DNA of 64,000 nucleotides. It comes from Phytophthora colocasiae. Lineage: Eukaryota; Oomycota; Peronosporomycetes; Peronosporales; Peronosporaceae. This document shows positions 62,546 through 64,000 of the stretch, piece by piece (within the stretch, counting starts at the first letter, position 1; each line of letters opens with the position of its first letter). The notes under the pieces were generated by a model that was not told the DNA's origin, did no database searches, and worked only from the letters and a program-made list of their open reading frames with translations. The DNA is taken from positions 1,426,001 through 1,490,000 of the forward strand of contig JAGKQI010000059.1 of NCBI GenBank assembly GCA_018806915.1, read 5' to 3'. Made by a program: the position numbers and the translations under genes.

Positions 62546-64000
62546 CTGCCCTCTGCGAAAAGAGCGCGCCGGCCAGAATGGCCGCAACCCTGTCGCGGGT
62601 CCCGCTTTGAGCTCTGCCCAGGGAAACGCCGGTTCCCAGTAGACGCGGGGTGGTCTACTGGGGAAGAACGGAGTTCTGCAGTGCGTGAGAGGCACTGGGG
62701 CTCAGCCCCGAAGAGCTCCGTGCTCTTTAACACGGAACGTGTGAGCAAGCAGGGCTTGCTGGTCGTCCAAGTGGACGTGAAGGGCTTTGAGAAGCCGTGG
62801 ATCGTGTTGATCGATTCGGGAGCGTCTGGCAACTACGTCAGACGCTCCACCGTTGAGGGTAGTCAGCAATATACTGAGGCGCTTCGAGCGCGAAGAGGTG
62901 ACACAGTCACTGTCCGTCTAGCGACGAGCGTCCGTGTCACGGCGGCCAAGGTCCCTATGGACCTGCGGCTGAAGTTCCTGGACTTCGATAGCGTGGAACG
63001 CTGCTTGGTCCTGGACCTGGATTTGAGGTACGACCTCATCCTTGGCATGGCGTGGCTGGAGCGCCACGAGCCATGGATCGATTGGAGGTCGAAGACCTTA
63101 GGTGCTACGCACTTCTCTCCTAGTGGAGCTTTGGCGAGTCATGAAACCACCTCTGCTAGGAAGCAGAAGGGCTGTTGGCGCGAGCATCGAGCCGAGTCGG
63201 CTATGATGCTGGAAGTCGGTGTGTCCGAGTTAGTGGACAGCACCGAGTGCGAGGACCGCAGTCCTGTTGAGCGCGTAGCGATGGCTGACAGTGAGTCAAC
63301 GTGTGGGCAAAGCTCACGTAACCCCTGTGGAGCGGCACGTACTCCGTCGAGTGATACTGGTCGTGGACCAAGTCGATCGCTGAGTGTCTCTGACACTGGA
63401 CCTGGTACGGTCATTCATTGTGCAGCGGCACGTACTCCGTTGAGCGGCGTCGGTCGTCGACCGAGTGGATCGCTGAGTGTCACTGACACTGGGCCTGAAG
63501 GGGCCGAAACCTGTGCGGCGGCACGTACTCCGTCTAGTGACGTCGGCGGTAGACCGAGTCAGTCACTGAGTGTCACTGACACTGGGCCGGGCAAGGCCAA
63601 AACCTGTGCGGCGGCACGTACTCCGTCGAGTGGACGTTTGTCGGCTAGGCGACGACGTCGTAAGGCCCTATGGGCGAGACGCTCTGCGTCTGAGTCGTCT
63701 GTGACATCAAGAGTCAACGCACAGGAGAGCTGTGGGCAGCTATATACTCTGGTCGATGGAGTGGACGGCAGTGCCGAAGGCAGAGTCCGGCTGGACAGAC
63801 TGCCGAGTGTCGACAAACTCCTTGAGTTAGAGGAGATGTCATTCGCCGACTTTGGCGATGCCCTGAAGGCTGGCGAACTCGCCGAGGTGGTCATCGTTCG
63901 ACCTGAAGAAGAGTTAAACTCATCGTCCGTCGTGGACGAGTCCGTCTTGACCAGGGTCAAGAAGGCGTTGAACGCCAGGAGTGGATCGGAGATCCTCAAG
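62546..64000 (+). CDS. Gypsy-type LTR retrotransposon polyprotein fragment (retropepsin), continues past window
   Basis: An open frame with no stop to the window end. It contains an aspartic protease: active site DSGASGNYV (Asp at 62813-62815), then a hydrophobic DLRYDLILGMAWLERHEP segment as in Ty3/Gypsy RVP_2 proteases. Beyond it comes a linker with three full and one partial 31-residue tandem repeat (63332 onward) and an acidic/charged region. Reverse transcriptase would lie beyond the window. No gag zinc knuckle or LTR is seen at the left, where the sequence joins the pogo transposase in the same reading frame, so this copy is truncated or inserted there. Confidence 0.75.
   Translation, partial: MPSAKRARRPEWPQPCRGSRFELCPGKRRFPVDAGWSTGEERSSAVRERHWGSAPKSSVLFNTERVSKQGLLVVQVDVKGFEKPWIVLIDSGASGNYVRRSTVEGSQQYTEALRARRGDTVTVRLATSVRVTAAKVPMDLRLKFLDFDSVERCLVLDLDLRYDLILGMAWLERHEPWIDWRSKTLGATHFSPSGALASHETTSARKQKGCWREHRAESAMMLEVGVSELVDSTECEDRSPVERVAMADSESTCGQSSRNPCGAARTPSSDTGRGPSRSLSVSDTGPGTVIHCAAARTPLSGVGRRPSGSLSVTDTGPEGAETCAAARTPSSDVGGRPSQSLSVTDTGPGKAKTCAAARTPSSGRLSARRRRRKALWARRSASESSVTSRVNAQESCGQLYTLVDGVDGSAEGRVRLDRLPSVDKLLELEEMSFADFGDALKAGELAEVVIVRPEEELNSSSVVDESVLTRVKKALNARSGSEILK
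63332..63631 (+). repeat. 93-bp in-frame tandem repeat within the Gypsy polyprotein
   Basis: GCGGCACGTACTCCGT recurs at 63332, 63425, 63518 and 63611, exactly 93 bp apart. The unit encodes about 31 residues, with AARTPS and LSVTDTGP in each full copy. Units differ by scattered substitutions. Confidence 0.9.

Noticed and set aside
1..64000. CRISPR arrays, tRNA and rRNA genes
   Set aside because: None was seen. The repeats found are tandem duplications or transposon ends, not spaced repeat arrays.

Overview
The window looks like genomic DNA of a plant-pathogenic oomycete, most likely Phytophthora or a close relative. The reasons are short introns of about 40-90 bp, the oomycete initiator/flanking core promoter ahead of several genes, secreted PAN/Apple-domain proteins, a Crinkler (CRN) effector with its P-loop and nuclease-like regions, an RXLR-dEER-like secreted protein, and eukaryotic housekeeping genes (kinesins, Sec10, TAP42, SLC35B1, mitochondrial carrier). 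No rRNA, tRNA or CRISPR was recognised.

Layout. 1-16.6 kb: a cluster of five secreted proteins (four acid-phosphatase-like, three of the five carrying PAN/Apple repeats). It is interrupted by a small membrane protein gene, a calcyphosin-like gene with a frame break, and a 3.5 kb TIR element (TA target duplication) that carries a Crypton-type tyrosine recombinase. 16.6-19.4 kb: decayed repeats. 19.4-36.2 kb: gene-dense core, with an RRM/CCCH protein, an ER nucleotide-sugar transporter, two divergently transcribed kinesins, a D-amino-acid dehydrogenase-like enzyme, a MITE and a cyclin Y-like protein. 36.2-41.1 kb: a non-autonomous LTR retrotransposon with apparently identical LTRs, lying between an RXLR-like gene and its decayed paralogue. 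41.4-48.4 kb: second housekeeping block (exocyst Sec10, WRKY19-like zinc-knuckle protein, TAP42, a COX7a-like small protein, mitochondrial carrier). 48.4-56.4 kb: three CRN copies (one intact, one frameshifted, one inverted fragment) and a broken aldo-keto reductase. 57.4-64 kb: a pogo-like transposon interrupted by a Merlin/ISXO2-like transposon, itself interrupted by a piggyBac-like transposon, followed by a Gypsy polyprotein that runs off the window.

The pattern is gene-dense conserved blocks alternating with repeat-rich blocks that hold the secreted and effector genes. Exon structures were worked out by eye from splice motifs and reading-frame continuity. They are predictions without transcript support. 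Family names rest on motifs recognised by eye, not on searches.
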